Positions 59,577-64,000 of a stretch of DNA of 64,000 bases are shown here, piece after piece. Origin of the DNA: Mallotus nudiflorus (lineage: Eukaryota; Streptophyta; Magnoliopsida; Malpighiales; Euphorbiaceae); assembly GCA_947683625.1 (NCBI GenBank), contig CANTUR010000538.1:1364001-1428000 (forward strand), read 5' to 3'. Every line of letters starts with the position of its first letter. The first letter of the stretch is position 1. The notes under the pieces were generated by a model, which was given only the letters and a program-made list of their open reading frames with translations, was not told where the DNA came from and ran no database searches. The translations under genes were made by a program, and so were the position numbers.

Positions 59577-60480
59577 ACCCTAGACCATATCTATCAATCT
59601 ATCCTTGGAAGTTAGGGAATTCTGTGACCCCAATGTTCCTTCCCCCTAATCCTGTTCTAGGTAGATATTGCATCTTCTTCATCATAGCAGCAACTTTAGG
59701 ATCAACATGACCATCACTGATTATAGAAACCCAAAATCCTAGTAGGACCACATTTAGACAGGCAATAAATTTATTCTTTTTAGAAGGGATGGTAACGACC
59801 TTTCAGTTCAAAGGGAACTTGATCTTCTGATGTACAGTGGAGGGTATGCCCTCTAAGGGTGAAACTAAGGTCTTCCTAGTAGCAAAGTAAAAGTTGGAGG
59901 AATGTCCAAGATGGTAAATTTTGTTACTAATTCAATATCCCCCACTATGAATATTGTATTAAAAGTGCCAATGACTAGCTTTTTTTAATCATCATAGGCT
60001 CATATGACTACATTGAATTTTTAACATTCATCCCAAACTTATGTAGCAACCTCAGGGGGCAAATATTAATAGTAAATCCATCATCCACCATAACACACAG
60101 AGTTTTCTTATATCTGATAATTGCTTATATAAAGAGGGGATGGTTATGGACCCTTCCCTAAAGGGGCAAATCTTCATTTGAAAAGGTGATTGCATTGGAG
60201 GGAGATTTCATTAGAGAGACTATTACCTTATAAGGTGAGGCATTAGTGGTAATCTTTGCCTCATCTACTGCTCTAATAAGGGCATCCTTATGCTTCTTAG
60301 AGGCTATGAGTAAGTCCCACATACTAGCTTATGCCTAAGTCTTCTTAAGTTGTTTAAGGAGAGTGTCTGCCTCTTTGGCTGAAGTTTAATCACTTGTTAC
60401 TTCTTTTCCTTTAAAGGGATCCTTTTCTTTCTTAAGAGGTTAATATACCCACCTACTGCGAGTTACATGATTGACTACTA
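59577..60480 (-). pseudogene. Protease and Gag-protease linker of element B', broken
   Basis: Counterpart of 22820-23660 of B, in several frames. Minus-strand text near 60090 (CVMVDDGFTIN-like) matches the active-site block of B, and the linker LLMASKKHKDAL is found near 60310-60280. No long open piece remains. Confidence 0.6.
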
Positions 60481-62330
60481 GTGAGGGCTTCTTAGCTGCT
60501 TGCTTATCTACTTTTATACTGTTGTTCTAGTCCTAAACAATAATTTTAGGATCATCAAAGTCTTACCATATATTGATCCCCATGACTTGCAGATTCTAAA
60601 GCTGAATAGAACTAACCACTTCATTTTCATTGTCAAATTCCTTCCCCATCCTAAGGGTACTATATCTTCTAAGTGTGTGGCTTGCAAGGGTGCTGTGTAA
60701 TTGACTTTGTAGTCAAACTTCCTAGATGCTTAGCCTAGTAAATCCCATACTTCATGGTCACTGCTAGGATTTTCATCTGTGTCTACTTTTTATGAGTAAA
60801 GGTAATCAATCACTTCATCATTCGTTAAAATATAGGGTTCAAGAATAAGACTCGAGAGTTCATCTTCAGAGAGCTTTCTTAGGTTTTTTGAATGTCTTGG
60901 ATCGATCATTCAATAAGGTTTACTAATAGATTAAAGGAAATTATGTTGATAGTTGGTAGAGGCATGTTTTAATAGTTTAGGAGAGGATTGGTCTTGATGC
61001 TAGTTCATTTTTCTGGGTCATCAATTTTTCCAGAGTCAATGAGGTCTTAGATTGCATTCTTGAGAGTTTTGCATGTATTAATGGTGTGACTGGGCATCTA
61101 GTGAAAGTGGCAAAATAATTTTTGGTTAATCTGAGAGGGTAGTGGGTTTGGAAAATGGCCTAAGTTCTTGAGGTTGCAAAAGGTTCTTTTGTTGAAGTCT
61201 CTGAAATATTTTGGATAGTAGGAGGTTGAAGTTTGAGAACTTTCTTAGTGGTCTGATGGCATTGATAGATGGTGAACTGTGGATGTTGGGTTGGATCATA
61301 TTTATTTCTAGGGTTCGAGCAAAGGTCTTTTGGATGTTTGGTTAGGTGTTATAATGGAAGGTGTTCCTGGTTTGTTAAGGTTCCTCATCCTCAATTTTGA
61401 TCCCTGCCTGATAGAGAGCTTTGAAGTTAGGATAATAAGCAAAGATCATTCATTTTCTAAAGTGTAGTAGTGCCCCTTTGATTATCAACTTTATTTGTTC
61501 ATCCTCTAGAGGACGGTTTCTCATTTTGACTACTTTTCCCCGCCATCTTATGACATAATTAGAGAAAGCTTCCCCAGGTTTCTGCTTTGTGGTTTTAAGA
61601 ACTCTTTAAGTGATATCTAACTAAGTGTTTTATTCATACTGCTTCATTAACTTTTGAGTTAGTAGTATCCAATCGCTTTTAATTTCATCTTCAAGGTCAA
61701 AGAACCATGGCCTTGATCCTTCCTGTAATGATGTAAAAAAGAATCAAATAATTTGAGATTATGTAAGCTTTATAGCAACCATGAAGGTAGCATATTGCCT
61801 TAGATGGACCCTTGGATCCCCTGTTCCATCGAACTTAGCAAAGTTTGGTAGTTTTAAATCATCTAGGAGTGGCTCATCTTCGAATAGTGCCAAGTCAGTA
61901 AAGCTTTTGGAGCCATGATTCCCTTTGTCTTTGAATGCAAATTTCAACTAAGCCATTCTATTAGCCAATAATTTGACCTCCCCTATCAATTTAGGCTTGG
62001 TCATGTCAGCAATTTTTGTAACTTTCTGTGCATTTCTAAGATCCTGGTAGTGGTCATCGTCATCATCAGCTTGAACTGGAGTACGGGGAATTCCCTTTGC
62101 CCTATCTACCCTTAGGTGAACAGATGTGAAAGCTTCATTCAATGGTGTATTATTTCCATCTTGGGTACTTTTGGCTTTGGTTTGGGCTTGGAGGATTTCG
62201 GCTATGGTACCATCAGCGAGTAGTTTCTAGATCCCGTCTCTTAGCCTGTTTTTAAATTTCTGATAAGAAGTATCTTCTTGGTCACTCATGTTGGGTGTAG
62301 GATTCTTATACATTTATTAAGATTAGCTAA
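60481..62330 (-). pseudogene. Gag of element B', broken
   Basis: Open pieces 62142-61948 (NEAFTSVHLRVDRAKGIPRT, then MTKPKLIGEVKLLANRMA) and 61947-61759 (KFAFKDKGNHGSKSFTDLA, FAKFDGTGDPRVHLRQYA) are joined in phase by a single stop. The remainder to about 61390 matches the Gag core of B. The part 61390-60481 is the degenerate C-terminal region. Confidence 0.75.
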
Positions 62331-63141
62331 TGAATGTTGCACGATGTGCGCCTACAAAACAAAAAGGTAAGTATGTATACATGGAGTGGATGCAAAATCC
62401 TATGATGAAAGATGATTATTCCTATAAGAAATAGTGGTTAATACATGCTTATTTACATGTATGTTATCTATGCATGATTAAAGTTGGTTAGTTTTTCCTG
62501 CACAGTAAACAAACCAATCATAATCAAGCTCTTACTTCTAACCTTATCTCTCCACGAGGTTATTCAATCTCTTTCCTACATAGGTTTTGAACCTTTATTC
62601 ATCAAGGGACTATGGTTCCACTCTCAGAACTAGGCTGTTTTGATTTATATTGATCAGAACCAAAGGGTAAACTGAGGAAAGATACTAAATTTGCTTGAGG
62701 TAATCATATGATGTCGATGTAAGGTTAATTATTGGGATTCAAATGATGTCAAGAGCCTATATGCGCCCGTATATATGGGACCGTAGTCAATCAGAGGGAG
62801 CCCGAGTTCTTACCCCTATATCGATATTCAATATATTTATCAGGAGTCATGAAAGTATCATTCGATAGTTTACAGTTTCATTTTGCTGACATAAAGGTCT
62901 GCAATGTAGTTGGATTCCCAACCCATTCATTTAATTTGATAAGGATAAATGGACGACGTCTCATAGGTTCCGTTATGGAGGGATGTCATTAGTTGTTAGT
63001 TTACATAAAGTATTCAAGTTGAGGTACATGATTCTTATCATTCCCCATGGTTCAAGCTCGTACGAAGTAGATGAGAATCATGTGGTCCTGAGCCTGGATA
63101 TTCTATGAAAATTGACATTACGACATCATTCGATGATAGAC
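62331..63141 (-). other. Leader region of element B'
   Basis: Reverse of 20085-20930 of B, including GGTACATGATTCTTATCAT at 63024. No gene. It is cut at 63141 by LTR copy 4, whose target duplication cannot be checked here. Confidence 0.65.
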
Positions 63142-64000
63142 TATAATATCCCGAGTTTTTAAATAATTTTAAACTGCATCAGGATATGCAGTGTTAATAA
63201 TTTTTATAGATATTTATGATTATTTAATGAGTTTGTTATTTATTAAAGTCATTTTTAATTATTTTATATTATTTTAAGATATTTACGTAAAATTTTTTCG
63301 AAAATTTTATTTTCGAGGAAATTAGGACATAAATAATTAAATATTAATTATTTTAAACGGTTTTATGAATTTGCATGAGTTCATGCGTGATTTTAAAGGG
63401 TTAAATAAAATACATGTATGTACATGCATTTAAGTTAAATTAGGGTTATTTAATTAAATTATATTATATTATATAGTTTTAATATTAATTAATTAAATGT
63501 GTGTATATATGTATATGTGTATATATTATTATTAAAGTGTGTGGTGAACATTTATTGTGTGTATTAATTTATATATTAAAATAATATAAAGTAGGATATA
63601 TATATACATATAATATCAATATCAAAAATAAAGTTTGAATTAATTACCATTTTACCATCACCTTCCTCTCCTTCCTCCCGATTGATTTCTTTCCCCATCC
63701 GGCCGCTGTAACCCCTTCCTCTTCCCGTCGGTGTGCCCTCCGGTGTGCCACCTCCCTTGTCAGCCATTTCCGCCATCCAGAGCCTTCTTCTCCGGCGTGG
63801 TTTGGCCAAAATCACAGTGAGTTGCCGAAAATCACACTCAACGTCGATCAATCACTTTTCGGCCCCCGTTTTGAGCCCCACCTGTCTCTATCTCTTCCTT
63901 GAGCCCCGGTGAGTGCATTTCCAAGCTTTGTTTTATTTGAAATGGTCTAGATTTCCCTAGGTTTCGATTTTATATTTTCGGCCATTTAGGGTTTTCGATT
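63142..64000 (+). mobile_element. Long LTR family, copy 4 (left part)
   Basis: Begins TATAATATCCCGAG (TG decayed to TA) and is collinear with the first 860 bp of copies 2 and 3, including the GC-rich block at 63650-63920. It runs off the window. It may be another solo LTR or the 5' LTR of a full element. The open frame 63851-63576 is not conserved as protein. Confidence 0.85.

Larger units (their letters stand above)
39387..63141 (-). mobile_element. Tat/Ogre-like element B', reverse copy, multiply interrupted
   Basis: Same family as element B, in opposite orientation. Left to right it shows a 3' LTR (39387-40415 and 50631-51551, split by a solo LTR), polypurine tract, antisense PMD gene (now on the plus strand), integrase, two RNase H, RT, protease, Gag and part of the leader. 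The leader is cut at 63141 by LTR copy 4. The 5' LTR is not in the window. The outer end of the 3' LTR is missing: about 70 bp present in B are not found left of 39387. All pol pieces are broken. Confidence 0.85.

Noticed and set aside
1..64000. Possible tRNA, rRNA or microRNA genes
   Set aside because: No cloverleaf or rRNA core was recognised by eye; tRNA-like words found are primer binding sites of retroelements. A tRNAscan or small-RNA mapping would be needed to exclude them.

Overview
This is a gene-poor, AT-rich stretch of flowering-plant nuclear DNA, probably from a eudicot. It consists almost entirely of transposable elements nested in one another, with one broken host gene and one integrated pararetrovirus. 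The plant assignment rests on Ty3/gypsy, Ty1/copia and L1-type LINE elements of plant type, a Caulimoviridae insertion, and exons of a plant CBS-DUF21 (CNNM-like) gene. No intact host gene was found. All family names come from motif reading, not database searches.

Layout. (1) 1-2530: right part of a long (about 3.2 kb) TG...CA LTR, copy 1 of a family present four times. (2) 2531-16860: a minus-strand copia element (SIRE/Maximus-like gag, PBS and LTR). It is split by a 7.4 kb minus-strand Ty3/gypsy element at 4301-11704 (target duplication AGTAA) and by solo LTR copy 2 at 13517-16747 (target duplication GGAAA). (3) 16860-35990: a 5'-truncated L1-type LINE, split inside its reverse transcriptase by a 16.1 kb Tat/Ogre-like element B at 17742-33835. 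(4) 36264-39287: exons of a CBS-DUF21 pseudogene on the minus strand, with a 1.6 kb TRIM-like element in one intron (target duplication GATCA). (5) 39387-63141: a second Tat/Ogre-like element, B', in reverse orientation. Its 3' LTR is split by solo LTR copy 3 (40416-50630), which is itself split by a petuvirus-like endogenous pararetrovirus (40638-47592). (6) 63142-64000: the start of LTR copy 4, inserted in the B' leader.

Relative ages follow from the nesting. The host gene and the copia and LINE elements are oldest, then the Tat/Ogre and Ty3/gypsy insertions, then the long-LTR copies, which recombined to solo LTRs. The pararetrovirus is youngest: its roughly 2,170-codon frame has five in-frame stops and no frameshift.

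Points of most interest: the almost collinear virus inside a solo LTR; the plant-mobile-domain (PMD) gene carried antisense behind pol in both Tat/Ogre copies, with canonical intron borders; a set of inverted repeats kept in all long-LTR copies; and the two tandem arrays next to the 3' LTR of B.
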